Source: an uncultured Christensenella sp. (lineage in GTDB: Bacteria > Bacillota > Clostridia > Christensenellales > UBA1242). From it: a DNA stretch of 51,253 bases. The stretch covers positions 1 to 51,253 of the forward strand of contig CASFHD010000006.1 of assembly GCA_949294455.1 (NCBI GenBank), in the 5' to 3' direction. The notes under the pieces were generated by a model that saw only the letters and a program-made list of their open reading frames with translations, did not search any database and was not told where the DNA came from. Both the position numbers and the translations under genes were made by a program. Positions 1 through 8,964 of the stretch are shown here, one piece after another; positions within the stretch are counted from its first letter, which is position 1; each line of letters opens with the position of its first letter.

Positions 1-132
1 TTATATAATTTAAAATTTTTATAGTTATTTTCATAATATTTCGATATAGAAATAAACTTTATCATATACTTAAAAGAAATATTACACATTTTGTCAAATA
101 ATTTATTATAAGTTTGTTTTCATATTATTAAT

Positions 133-161
133 TTGACGACATATTTAAGTTTTCATATACT
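133..161 (+). promoter_or_regulatory. Promoter of the PF06541-like membrane gene
   Basis: TTGACG at 133-138 and TATACT at 156-161 are separated by 17 nt, a good sigma-A promoter. Transcription would begin near 168, only about 4 nt before the ATG at 172. The TTG that opens the longest reading frame at 133 is therefore the -35 box and not a start codon. Confidence 0.7.
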
Positions 162-171
162 TATAAACAAT

Positions 172-954
172 ATGAGTTATATAAGCAAAATAATTGAAAA
201 AAAAAGACAACATAAAATTTGTGTAAATGATAATGTCTTAACTATTGAACAAGCATATTTATATAAAAATAAAATTGACGAGTTAGAAGAAAATCTAATG
301 AAATCCATTAATAAAAATAAAACTAATGATGTTAGGTTTTACATTTACAAATATTTAATTATTATGTTAATAGGAAGTCTTTTAGGTAGTTTTTGGGAAA
401 GTTTTTATCATCTTATCTGCACTGGAGTTTTAGAAACTAGACACGGTGTTATTTATGGTCCATTTAAACCTTTATACGGCTATGGTGCGATGCTATTAGC
501 TTTTTCTCTTAGAAATATTAAAAAATGGTATAACATATTTACTTATGGTGCGATTTTAGGCGGAGGCTTTGAATATCTTATAAGTTTATTTCAAGAAGAA
601 GTTTTAGGGACTCAGTCGTGGGATTATTCTTCTTATCCTACTAATATAGATGGCAGAACTACTGTAATTTATTGCATCGCTTGGGGAATTTTAAGTCTTT
701 TACTGATGTTAGTCATTTATCCTTTTTCTCATCGCTGGGCAACAAAGATTTATAGAAAGGGAAGTGGTATATTTACTAAAATTGTAATTTTATCTATGCT
801 TGTTTTAACATTTTTTACATATACTGTTATGATTAGACAAACTTTTAGAAGTCTAGGATATAAGCCTTTGACAGTTATAGGCAAATTCTATGATTTGGTT
901 TACCCTGATGAAAAGCTGGCAAAAATATTTCCTAATATGAATTTGGATTTTTAA
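172..954 (+). CDS. Putative ABC-transporter type IV membrane protein (PF06541/CmpB-like)
   Basis: This 260-residue integral membrane protein has a charged, Lys-rich N-terminal region of about 60 residues followed by about five hydrophobic segments. The motif GPFKPLYGYGA after the first segment, and the later GGGFEYLISLFQE and TQSWDYSSYP, are typical of the PF06541 family of clostridial membrane proteins, often labelled putative ABC transporter permease. The family has no proven substrate and there is no ATPase next door. I chose ATG 172 because the longer frame starts inside the -35 box; no Shine-Dalgarno is visible, so the mRNA has a leader of only a few nt. It ends one nucleotide from the convergent yycJ-like gene with no terminator between them. 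The family call is fairly sure; the function is not known. Confidence 0.7.
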   Translation: MSYISKIIEKKRQHKICVNDNVLTIEQAYLYKNKIDELEENLMKSINKNKTNDVRFYIYKYLIIMLIGSLLGSFWESFYHLICTGVLETRHGVIYGPFKPLYGYGAMLLAFSLRNIKKWYNIFTYGAILGGGFEYLISLFQEEVLGTQSWDYSSYPTNIDGRTTVIYCIAWGILSLLLMLVIYPFSHRWATKIYRKGSGIFTKIVILSMLVLTFFTYTVMIRQTFRSLGYKPLTVIGKFYDLVYPDEKLAKIFPNMNLDF

Positions 955-955
955 T

Positions 956-1729
956 CTATCTTATTCTATAAATGGAAGAACGGCGATATTGATTTGATAT
1001 GTCTACCCTTATATCTGTGCCTATTTCTATATCTTTTGATTTTAAATAATCTAGTGTCGTGTTGAATGCAAGGAGTGGAGTGTTTGAATTTTCAGATAAA
1101 TGAGCTAGTAAAATTGCTCGTGTTCCTGTTTTTGACAATTTTTCTATTGTTCTTGCACAATCAATATTTGATAAATGTCCTTGTCTTCCTTCAATTCGTC
1201 TTTTTAACCAAATTGGATACTTACAACTAAACAACATACTTTGGTCATAATTGCTTTCTAAGTACACAAATGCACTACCAGAAATTAAATTCAGTACATC
1301 TTCTGGCATATATCCTAAATCAGTTAAAAATGATGCGTGTGCATTGCCGTCTTTTATTCTATAACCATTGCAATGAATACTGTCGTGAGGAAGGTCAAAA
1401 GGATATATGTGCATATCATTTATTTCAAAATCTTTATTAAATGTCTTTACAGGTTTTGAAATTGTTTTTTCTACTACATCTTTTAAAGTAAAATGGCAAT
1501 ATACATCAATATTATAATTTTCAACAATGCTTTTTAAACCTTTTATGTGGTCGTTGTGTTCGTGTGTTAATAAAATTGCGTCAATTTGAGACAATTCTAT
1601 ATTTATCTCATTCAATGATTCTTTTATATATTTTAAATTGTTGCCTGCATCTAATAATATTTTTGTATTTTCACCTTCTATGTAGGTACAATTTCCTTTA
1701 CTTCCACTACATAAATTACAAATTCTCAT
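956..1729 (-). CDS. yycJ: MBL-fold metallohydrolase, YycJ/WalJ family
   Basis: This 257-residue metallo-beta-lactamase fold protein has the usual length for YycJ (WalJ). The metal motif THEHNDH lies at residues 55-61 (His56, His58, Asp60, His61), with further candidate ligands at His115, Asp137 and His210. The segment YPIWLKRRIEGRQGHLSN, containing His185, closely follows the family pattern. In other Bacillota the gene sits in the walRK operon and the protein is a nuclease linked to cell-wall and DNA metabolism. Here it is away from walRK and next to comFC and recD2. It has a -10 box 6 nt before the ATG and no Shine-Dalgarno, so its mRNA is probably leaderless. Family assignment is firm; its exact substrate is not. 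Confidence 0.85.
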   Translation of the reverse strand: MRICNLCSGSKGNCTYIEGENTKILLDAGNNLKYIKESLNEINIELSQIDAILLTHEHNDHIKGLKSIVENYNIDVYCHFTLKDVVEKTISKPVKTFNKDFEINDMHIYPFDLPHDSIHCNGYRIKDGNAHASFLTDLGYMPEDVLNLISGSAFVYLESNYDQSMLFSCKYPIWLKRRIEGRQGHLSNIDCARTIEKLSKTGTRAILLAHLSENSNTPLLAFNTTLDYLKSKDIEIGTDIRVDISNQYRRSSIYRIR

Positions 1730-1735
1730 TTTGCA

Positions 1736-1764
1736 ATTATATAATATTTTGTTTTTTTTGGCAA
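1736..1764 (-). promoter_or_regulatory. Promoter of yycJ-like gene, leaderless spacing
   Basis: On the minus strand TTGCCA (1764-1759) and TATAAT (1741-1736) are 17 nt apart. Only 6 nt separate the -10 box from the ATG at 1729, so the expected transcription start is at or beside the A of the ATG. Confidence 0.7.
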
Positions 1765-1835
1765 TATTTTTAAGAGAAATAACAACTATTATAAATTTAT
1801 TTTTTGATTAAATTTGTTTATTGCGTTTTTTATTT

Positions 1836-2630
1836 TTATATATGATTTTTTTGTTTTTTTAATTTCTTTTCTTTTAAGTATTTTTTCTTAAAAGGTTTTA
1901 ATGGGGTTGTTGCAAAAGTTAAAACATATATTTTGTTTGCTTTTTCTCGCTTTAAAATTTTTGATATTTCATTTACTGTACTTGCAGTTGTTAATACATC
2001 ATCTATTATTAAAATGTTTTTACCAACTACATTTAAGTTTTCAACTTTTTCAAAAGCACCTAAAAGATTTGTTAATCTTTTATTTCGTTTTAATTTTGCC
2101 TGAGATTTTGTCTTTTTGGTTTTTACAGCCACATCAATTAAAGGTATTAATGTCTTTTTAGATAGTTCATTTGCCAATAATTTTGCTTGGTTGTAACCGC
2201 GTCTTAAGAGTGTATCTTTGTGTGATGGAATATAAGATATGAAATCAATATTTATATTTATAGATTGAAGTTTGTAAAACATATAATTTGCCATAGCTTT
2301 TGATAAATATGGCGATGAATTATATTTTAAGTTGTGTACTAAACCGATAACTTTTCCTGTGTATTCAAAGCAGGCAAAAGCTTTGTCAAAATACAAATCT
2401 CTTTTTATACAATTTGAACATATAGATGTCTCATCATTTATTGGCTTTCCGCAGAGTTTACAAGTTCTGCCATTCACAAATGGAAGCGTATTGTGACAAC
2501 TATCGCACGTTATAAATTCGTTATCTTCAAATAATTCATCGTTACAAAATATACATTTGATATTTTCAGGGTACAAAGAAGATAAAAATTTTTCTTTAAT
2601 GTTTTTAATAAATAATTTAAAATTGAACAT
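1836..2630 (-). CDS. comFC: ComFC-like phosphoribosyltransferase-family protein
   Basis: This 264-residue protein has an N-terminal double zinc ribbon made of four CxxC pairs (CIFC, CDSC, CKLC, CSNC) within the first ~95 residues. A type I phosphoribosyltransferase fold follows, whose PRPP loop NILIIDDVLTTAST lies near residue 205. The LRRGYNQAKLLA segment is the hallmark of the ComFC/GntX family. ComFC proteins act in the cytoplasm during DNA uptake and recombination of incoming single strands. Other competence genes are not in this window, but recD2 is upstream on the same strand. The C-terminus is a Lys-rich tail. The gene has no Shine-Dalgarno and a TATAAT 6 nt upstream, so it is probably leaderless. 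The family is clear; a competence role here is inferred. Confidence 0.88.
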   Translation of the reverse strand: MFNFKLFIKNIKEKFLSSLYPENIKCIFCNDELFEDNEFITCDSCHNTLPFVNGRTCKLCGKPINDETSICSNCIKRDLYFDKAFACFEYTGKVIGLVHNLKYNSSPYLSKAMANYMFYKLQSININIDFISYIPSHKDTLLRRGYNQAKLLANELSKKTLIPLIDVAVKTKKTKSQAKLKRNKRLTNLLGAFEKVENLNVVGKNILIIDDVLTTASTVNEISKILKREKANKIYVLTFATTPLKPFKKKYLKEKKLKKQKNHI

Positions 2631-2636
2631 AATCTA

Positions 2637-2665
2637 ATTATACAAAAATTTTCAAAAAAATAAAT
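2637..2665 (-). promoter_or_regulatory. Promoter of comFC, leaderless spacing
   Basis: A perfect TATAAT (2642-2637, minus strand) lies 6 nt from the ATG at 2630. The -35 position is poor (TTTATT-like), so the call rests mainly on the -10 box and its match to the neighbouring genes. Confidence 0.5.
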
Positions 2666-2801
2666 TGTTTTAACTAATTATTTCAATTAATTATGTATTT
2701 ATTTATATATTTTATTTATTATTATTCATAACTTAATATTTCTTTCATTAACATTATTTTATTTGATTAAATATAACAAAAAAGAATAAATTTATAAAAA
2801 A

Positions 2802-2832
2802 ACAAAAAAATACTGAAATTTTCAGCATTTTT
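2802..2832 (-). terminator. Rho-independent terminator of recD2
   Basis: The near-palindrome centred on 2819 (arms CTGAAA and TTTCAG, extended with one G-U pair on the minus strand) is followed by a run of U on the minus strand. It lies about 115 nt after the recD2 stop. Confidence 0.6.
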
Positions 2833-2945
2833 TAAATAAAATTAAATATTTTTATTATTTTTTTTGCTGTTTTATAAAATTTTTAGTTTTAAAATTAAAA
2901 TTTATAATAATATTTTAATATTTTTCAATTTTATAAACATTAAAA

Positions 2946-5168
2946 TTATATATTTGTCAGAGTCTTTGAAAATTCGTCTTTTATAAAATATTTTAAAAGA
3001 GTATATCGTTCTGCTGTGTAATTGTTATATATCATTCTTGATAGATTTTTCTTGCTTCCTACTAAAACTACCATTTTCTTTGCACGGGTTATTGCTGTAT
3101 ATAATAAATTCCTTGTTATAATCATAGGTGCACCCGGTATTAGAGGTATTACAACCACATCGAATTCACTACCTTGACTTTTATGTATTGTTATTGAATA
3201 CGCTAGTGTTATTTGGGATAATTCACTTCTTGGATAAACACAAATTTTTCCGTCATCATATTCAACAGTCGTTTCATAAGTTTGAGGTGTTATGTGAGTT
3301 ATTTTGCCTATATCACCGTTATAAACACCCTGACCTTTTATAGAAATGTTGTTTTCATATCTGGTGTATTCTAAATCGTAATTGTTTACAATTTGCATTA
3401 CTTTATCGCCAACTCTAAATCGCACAAAATCATCTTGCAATTCAATGCCACTATAATGTGGATTTAATATCTGTTGCAGTCTGGAGTTTAGATTGTTTGA
3501 ACCACATGGTCCATTTTTCATAGGTGTTAATACTTGTATTTTGTCAGGCTCGATATTTAAAAAATTTGGAATCCTGTGCGATACTAAATCAACTATTTTT
3601 TCGGCATTTTCTATTAAATTATCACCGCTTTCATAAAAAAAGTCATTACTTTGATTGTTTATTATTGGCATCTTACCTGTGTTTATTAAGTGTGCGTTTG
3701 TTACAATTAAACTGTTTTCATCTTGTCTATAAATCTGTTTTAGCGAACAAACTTTTATGCATTCACTGTCGATTGTATCTTTTAAAACATTTCCTGCACT
3801 AACTGATGGCAATTGGTCTTTATCACCTACTAGTATTAATTTTGTTGTACTCTTTGTCGCTTTTAATAGATGATAGAATATGGATATATCAACCATTGAC
3901 ATTTCATCAACTATTATAACATCGGCGTTAATTGGATTCATTTCGTTTCTGTGAAACATTGCAAGACCATTTCCATTGCTTACAACTTCTAATGCTCTAT
4001 GTATGGTTTTTGCTTCTTTTTTGGTTGACTCTTGCATTCTTTTTGATGCTCTTCCTGTAGGTGCTAAAAGCATTGTGTTTATTCCCATTTCATCAAATAA
4101 GGCTAAAATACATCTTAAAATCGTGGTTTTACCTGTCCCTGGACCACCCGTTATTACAGTAACGCCATTTGTTAGTGATGTTATTACTGCTTGAATTTGT
4201 TCATCATTTAATTTTATGTTTGCTAATTTTTCGTAAAAATTTATGTTTTTATTTATGTCAATTGTACTTTCAAATATGTTGTGCGATAGTTTATATAATT
4301 TTTTTGCTATATAATTTTCGTAATAGTAAAATTTTGTGCTAATTACTATATCAAAACCTGCATAATTGAATATTTTAACTAAATTTTCTATTTGAATTAT
4401 ATCAAGTGCATCATCAATAAATTTTTGTTCATTATTTGTTAAATTTAATAAATCGCTAGTTCTTGTTTTTAATTCCTCTAGTTTTAAATATGTGTTGCCT
4501 TCTCGCTCGCTAGATGTTTTCAAAATATGCAATATTCCCGCTTTAATCCTATTAATATCTAACTCGTTCATTCCTAATTTTTTTGCAATATTGTCAGCTG
4601 TTATAAAACCTATTCCTTCAATATCTTCAATTAGTTTATAAGGATTGTTTTTTACTGTTTCTATAGTTTCTTCTTTGTACATATTATAAATTTTTGTTGA
4701 TAAATTTACCGATATCCCATAACTTGATAAAAATAACAGGCTATCCTGCATCTTTTTTACATCTTGAAAAGAAGTCGCTATTTCAATCGCTTTTTGCTTA
4801 CTAATTCCTCGTATTAGTGCTAATTTTTGTGGATTGTATTCAATTATTGATAACGTGTCCGCACCAAACGTTGATGTAATTTTTTTTGCTGTTACTGGAC
4901 CTATACCTTTTATTATTCCGCTGGATAAATACCTTTCAATCTGACTTAAAGTTGTAGGATTTGATATTTTAAATGTTTCCGCTTGAAACTGCTTGCCATA
5001 TTTTGTGTCTTTAAAATTTCCGTCTAATTCTACTGTCATACCAGAAAAAATATCAGGGAAATATCCTGTTGCAGTTAGTTTATCTTTTCCAACTTCTAAT
5101 CCTATTACGGTGTAGTTGTTTTCTTCATTTTTATATACAATTTCAAGTATTGTACCTTTTATAATCAT
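2946..5168 (-). CDS. recD2: RecD2-type ATP-dependent DNA helicase
   Basis: This 740-residue SF1B 5'-3' helicase has the normal length for RecD2, the RecBC-independent form found in Bacillota. The N-terminal OB/HhH part holds GIIKGIGPVTAKKI and IEGIGFITADNIAKKLG. The Walker A motif GGPGTGKTT lies near residues 340-348, then motif II DEMSMVD, VGDKDQLPSV, and the C-terminal SKQGSEFD-like motif (HKSQGSEFD) with TRAKK. RecD2 acts in DNA repair and restart of stalled forks. The start has no Shine-Dalgarno, and an extended -10 box lies 6 nt upstream, so the mRNA is predicted to be leaderless. A terminator follows downstream. I am confident of the family and symbol. Confidence 0.93.
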   Translation of the reverse strand: MIIKGTILEIVYKNEENNYTVIGLEVGKDKLTATGYFPDIFSGMTVELDGNFKDTKYGKQFQAETFKISNPTTLSQIERYLSSGIIKGIGPVTAKKITSTFGADTLSIIEYNPQKLALIRGISKQKAIEIATSFQDVKKMQDSLLFLSSYGISVNLSTKIYNMYKEETIETVKNNPYKLIEDIEGIGFITADNIAKKLGMNELDINRIKAGILHILKTSSEREGNTYLKLEELKTRTSDLLNLTNNEQKFIDDALDIIQIENLVKIFNYAGFDIVISTKFYYYENYIAKKLYKLSHNIFESTIDINKNINFYEKLANIKLNDEQIQAVITSLTNGVTVITGGPGTGKTTILRCILALFDEMGINTMLLAPTGRASKRMQESTKKEAKTIHRALEVVSNGNGLAMFHRNEMNPINADVIIVDEMSMVDISIFYHLLKATKSTTKLILVGDKDQLPSVSAGNVLKDTIDSECIKVCSLKQIYRQDENSLIVTNAHLINTGKMPIINNQSNDFFYESGDNLIENAEKIVDLVSHRIPNFLNIEPDKIQVLTPMKNGPCGSNNLNSRLQQILNPHYSGIELQDDFVRFRVGDKVMQIVNNYDLEYTRYENNISIKGQGVYNGDIGKITHITPQTYETTVEYDDGKICVYPRSELSQITLAYSITIHKSQGSEFDVVVIPLIPGAPMIITRNLLYTAITRAKKMVVLVGSKKNLSRMIYNNYTAERYTLLKYFIKDEFSKTLTNI

Positions 5169-5174
5169 TTAATT

Positions 5175-5203
5175 AATCTATCACAGAAATATTTTTTTTG
5201 CAA
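5175..5203 (-). promoter_or_regulatory. Extended -10 promoter of recD2, leaderless spacing
   Basis: On the minus strand TTGCAA (5203-5198), a 17-nt spacer and TGA-TAGATT (-10 at 5180-5175) form an extended -10 promoter. The box ends 6 nt before the ATG at 5168. Confidence 0.65.
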
Positions 5204-5619
5204 ATTTATTATAAATGAAATCACAAAATTTGTATTTTATTCAAATTTATTTAAAATAGTTGTAAATTTTTCAATGTTTTGGTGTATTTTTATCTTTTAA
5301 ATACTATTTTATTGTGTTTTTTTTATTTTAGTCAATATATTTTTGTAACATAATATTGCATTGAGTGCTTTTTGATTTGTGGTGTTTTTTTGTGGTTTTA
5401 GACCTTATTTTTAAATAAATTGTGCTTTTGCTTTTATTTTATTGTTTATGATTTTTTGTTAGTGTTTACAAATTCTATAGGTTATTTTGCAATTAATAGT
5501 ATTTCATATTATGATAGTACATTTTGTTAATTTTAATTATGCTAACATATATGCCAACATAATAAATACTATTTTACTTTATTTATATTCCTTATTATAA
5601 CAAATTTTTTAAAAGTGTA

Positions 5620-5647
5620 TTGACAAAATTGCTTTTTGATGTATAAT
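5620..5647 (+). promoter_or_regulatory. Consensus promoter of the beta-helix surface protein
   Basis: TTGACA at 5620-5625 and TATAAT at 5642-5647, spacing 16 nt, both match consensus exactly. The leader is about 70 nt and ends in GGGGAG at 5712-5717 before ATG 5726. Confidence 0.85.
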
Positions 5648-5725
5648 AAGTGTATATTAATTTATTTAATCATTATTTTATAGGCTGACATTTAATAAAT
5701 TTACTATCAATGGGGAGTATTTGTT

Positions 5726-8700
5726 ATGAAAATGAAAAGATTTTTAATGTTTTTAATAGTCGCTATCGTAACTATTAGTATATCGCTAATGGTGTATTAT
5801 TTTGTTAGAGATGAAGAAGTTGTTTCTTTTAATCTCGGCTCTGGCAAAATATATGTCAACAAAGGCGAAACCTTGTCTTTAGATGATTTGGGCTTTGTTC
5901 ATAAAAAACCAAATGCTACAACTGAAATAGATTTTAATGCTGGTGGCGATTCGGTTACTTCTAAAATCGTTTTTGATGAAGTTAATCAATGTTACATTAT
6001 ACCTGAAACTAGTGAAGGTGGTGATGTTGATATTGTTATTACTACCACTCACAAAAAATACCCATCTTTTACAATAAGCGTGTGCGTCGGTGTTGGTAGT
6101 GAAGATGCTCCATATTTGATTAGGAATGAAAAAGATTTAAAAAAAATAGGTAAAAATGGTTCTAGATTTGGCTTAAATGATAACTATCTTCTTGTAAGCG
6201 ATATTTATATGACAGGAGAAATTGAAAGTCTTGGTGAATTTACTGGTTCGCTTTCAGGTGGAGATAATTTCTACACTATTTACAATTTAAAAGTAAACTC
6301 TGGCGATGCGGTAGAACAAAACGTTGGTTTATTTACTATATTGTCATCTGATGGTGAAATCTCTAATCTTGTAATTTCTAATGCTAGTATTAAAGGCAAG
6401 GCTGAAAATATGGGTGTTTTAGCTGGTACTAGCAATGGTGTTATTTCTAAAGTGAAAATTGTTGATAGTAAGGTTGTTAACAATGCTATAAATTCTGGTC
6501 ATTCTTATACAGGTGGTTTTGTTGGTTCTTTGGTTACTACAGGTTCTAATATCGCTACGATAAAACAAAGTGAAATTACATATTCAAGTAGCTTAAGTGC
6601 AGCTGAAATTATGGGTAACGATTATGTAGGTGGAATTGCGGGACTTTATAGTAATGCAAGTATTGCTGTTTGCAAGTCTAATGTGAATATTTTGAATGCT
6701 GACCCTTATGCTAATCCTTTTATGGGTGGTTTAGTTGCTACTGTTACTATAAAAGGTGATACTTCAACAAGTTCTGGTGTTAGAGAATCTTATTCTTCTT
6801 CTAGATTTATCGGGAATGCTAATAATGCTGGTGCGTTATTCTATCAAATAGAAAATTATAATAGCATTAAAACTTTTGATATTATGGGTGTCTATGCTTT
6901 AGAATCTAACTTTGATTTAATAAAAATTGATAATAGTGCAGTTATTAACAAATTAAATAGTGTAACTGCTTTTATCGGAGAATTGTCAACTAGTCAATTT
7001 AAAACTTTAGCTAATCTAAAATATTATCAAGATTCTACTGGTAAAGATATTACTTGGGAAACTGAACTTTGGAATATCTCGTCATCTCTACCTCAAATTA
7101 TTTATGAAAACAATTATATACCTGTAACAGAAGGGGATACCGCAAACATAAATAGCGATTCTTCATTTATTAGTGTTACTAATGAATCTGAATTAATTAA
7201 TGCTTTGTCTAGTAGCTCTACTTCTACTAAGAAAATTGCAATATATAATGACATTGATTTAAAAGGTGCTGTTTGGAATCCTGTTAATCTTGATAATGCT
7301 ATTATTTCAACTCCAGATAATAAAGTCGTTAAAATAAGTAACTTTTCTATTGTAGATAATAATGGTTATGCTGGATTCTTTAAAACAATAACTAACTCTA
7401 CTGTTAAAAATTTGTGTTTTGATAATGTTACAATCGCTGGTGATTCATATAATACTTATGTGGGTATATTGGCTGGTATCGTAGATGCACAATCTAATAA
7501 AGTAAGTTTGGAAAATATTTCAGTTTCTGATTGTGTAATAGAAAATGGTCAATATATCGGTGGACTTATAGGTTTGAGTAAGGGTTCTAACTTAGTTATT
7601 GATAATGCCAACTTGTCTAATGTTAAAACTAGTATTAATCAATACAATTCTAGCAATTATGTTGGTGGTATTGTTGGTTCTTTCGGTGGTGGTAAAATTA
7701 CTAATAGTAATGTTTCAAGCACTCTTGATAAGTCCTTATTAAGTTATACAAGAGTAGATAATAAATCTGCAAAGTTATATGTTGGTGGTCTTGTCGGTTT
7801 CGCAAGTAGTCCTGCAAATATCTCTGATTCTAATTTCTCTGGTAGTATTACAGTAAGTTATGGTTCAACTGTGTATCTTGGAGGTATTGTCGGTCGAAAT
7901 TATGGCAAAATTCAAGATTGTTTAGTTAGTCTTGGAGATTATTCAAATATCTTTGATATTGATAGTAATGTTTATTTTGTAGGCGGTATCGCTGGTGAAA
8001 ATAATAGTAAAGTTATTGGTTGTGGCGTAGGTACTGATATTATTGCAAAAATCAATGGAAAGGTTAATATTGACAACACTTATGCTGGTGGTATTAGTGG
8101 GGTTAACAAAGGTGAAATTACAGAATCTTATTTCTGTGGTTCATTAGAAGGTCTTGCTATTGGTGGTTTGACTGGAAGAAATTCTGGAACGATTATGTAT
8201 TGTTATGTTGGTGTTAATCCTAATGATGAAAATGCATATTCAGTAAATGGTCAAATTAAATTAACAGGTACTTATGTAGCTGGTTTAACCGCTAAAATGA
8301 GCAATGGACTTATAAGTGATTGTTATGTGAATGCTTGCTTGTCTTCAAACGTTAATCTTGCTACATCAGGTTCTGTTGTTGATAATATATTGACAAGCGT
8401 TTGGAATAACATAATTGCTTTTACAAAATTTACTGAAGATACTTCTCAAAAAGCTGGTTTAGTTGTAAATTTCTTATTGGATTCTAACGGAAGTAGTACA
8501 ATTAGAAAATGTGTTTCTACTTGTACATTCACAAATGATAGTGGAGAAAATTCATTAGAATGTTCTAATCAATTTATGAAACCTGGTGATGGTGTATTCT
8601 CATTAGTTGGAGTCTCTAAAGAAGATTCAAATACTGGCACAATTCTAAATTGTGTATTAGATAAGGAAATAGCAGGCTCTTTAGGTGCTAAAGTTGAAAT

Positions 8701-8890
8701 TGAAGAAAAATTAAAATTTTTGTTCTGGACTTTTGAACCATTGTCTGGGTCTTCATTCACTGCTACAACTACAGCTGAAATGCAATCTGGAACTAGATAT
8801 GCCTCATTCAATGAAGATATTTGGAATTTTGCTGTGAGTGGTTATCCAGAATTAAATGTTGAATGGACTACATTATCAACAAATGAATAG
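5726..8890 (+). CDS. Large anchored surface protein with GLUG-type beta-helix repeats
   Basis: This 1054-residue exported protein starts with a positively charged stretch and a hydrophobic segment at about residues 6-27. That segment has no lipobox Cys and probably stays in the membrane as an anchor. After an N-terminal beta domain, residues ~110-450 and ~478-1050 form two beta-helix modules. Each begins with an ENEKDLKKI/NESELINAL-type segment, followed by many GLUG-like turns such as YVGGIAGLYSN, YIGGLIGLSKGS, YVGGIVGSFGGG, YLGGIVGRNYG, FVGGIAGENNS and YAGGISGVNKG. GLUG repeats occur in adhesins and IgA-protease-like surface proteins of gut bacteria; the ligand is unknown. There is no C-terminal LPxTG or transmembrane helix. 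It is monocistronic, between its own consensus promoter and a strong terminator. The repeat family is clear; an adhesive role is inferred. Confidence 0.75.
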   Translation: MKMKRFLMFLIVAIVTISISLMVYYFVRDEEVVSFNLGSGKIYVNKGETLSLDDLGFVHKKPNATTEIDFNAGGDSVTSKIVFDEVNQCYIIPETSEGGDVDIVITTTHKKYPSFTISVCVGVGSEDAPYLIRNEKDLKKIGKNGSRFGLNDNYLLVSDIYMTGEIESLGEFTGSLSGGDNFYTIYNLKVNSGDAVEQNVGLFTILSSDGEISNLVISNASIKGKAENMGVLAGTSNGVISKVKIVDSKVVNNAINSGHSYTGGFVGSLVTTGSNIATIKQSEITYSSSLSAAEIMGNDYVGGIAGLYSNASIAVCKSNVNILNADPYANPFMGGLVATVTIKGDTSTSSGVRESYSSSRFIGNANNAGALFYQIENYNSIKTFDIMGVYALESNFDLIKIDNSAVINKLNSVTAFIGELSTSQFKTLANLKYYQDSTGKDITWETELWNISSSLPQIIYENNYIPVTEGDTANINSDSSFISVTNESELINALSSSSTSTKKIAIYNDIDLKGAVWNPVNLDNAIISTPDNKVVKISNFSIVDNNGYAGFFKTITNSTVKNLCFDNVTIAGDSYNTYVGILAGIVDAQSNKVSLENISVSDCVIENGQYIGGLIGLSKGSNLVIDNANLSNVKTSINQYNSSNYVGGIVGSFGGGKITNSNVSSTLDKSLLSYTRVDNKSAKLYVGGLVGFASSPANISDSNFSGSITVSYGSTVYLGGIVGRNYGKIQDCLVSLGDYSNIFDIDSNVYFVGGIAGENNSKVIGCGVGTDIIAKINGKVNIDNTYAGGISGVNKGEITESYFCGSLEGLAIGGLTGRNSGTIMYCYVGVNPNDENAYSVNGQIKLTGTYVAGLTAKMSNGLISDCYVNACLSSNVNLATSGSVVDNILTSVWNNIIAFTKFTEDTSQKAGLVVNFLLDSNGSSTIRKCVSTCTFTNDSGENSLECSNQFMKPGDGVFSLVGVSKEDSNTGTILNCVLDKEIAGSLGAKVEIEEKLKFLFWTFEPLSGSSFTATTTAEMQSGTRYASFNEDIWNFAVSGYPELNVEWTTLSTNE

Positions 8891-8933
8891 TGTATGATAT
8901 TTGTACAGTGAATAAAAATTATTAAATCTATTA

Positions 8934-8964
8934 AAAACTTTACAAACTATGTAAAGTTTTTTTT
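8934..8964 (+). terminator. Terminator of the surface-protein gene
   Basis: A perfect 10-bp stem (AAAACTTTAC / GTAAAGTTTT) with a 7-nt loop runs directly into a T tract at 8957-8964. Confidence 0.9.

Larger units (their letters stand above)
2631..2945. other. AT-rich gap between comFC and recD2
   Basis: This 315-nt stretch holds the comFC promoter at one end and the recD2 terminator near 2802-2832. The rest is A/T low-complexity sequence with no coding potential that I can support. Confidence 0.6.
5169..5725. other. Intergenic region between divergent recD2 and the surface-protein gene
   Basis: These 557 nt hold the two divergent promoters. The plus strand is markedly T-rich from about 5230 to 5480. 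A direct repeat with a 12-nt period (ATGCTAACAT at 5539, ATGCCAACAT at 5551) lies about 60 nt upstream of the -35 box of the surface-protein gene and could be an activator site. No gene is supported. Confidence 0.5.
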
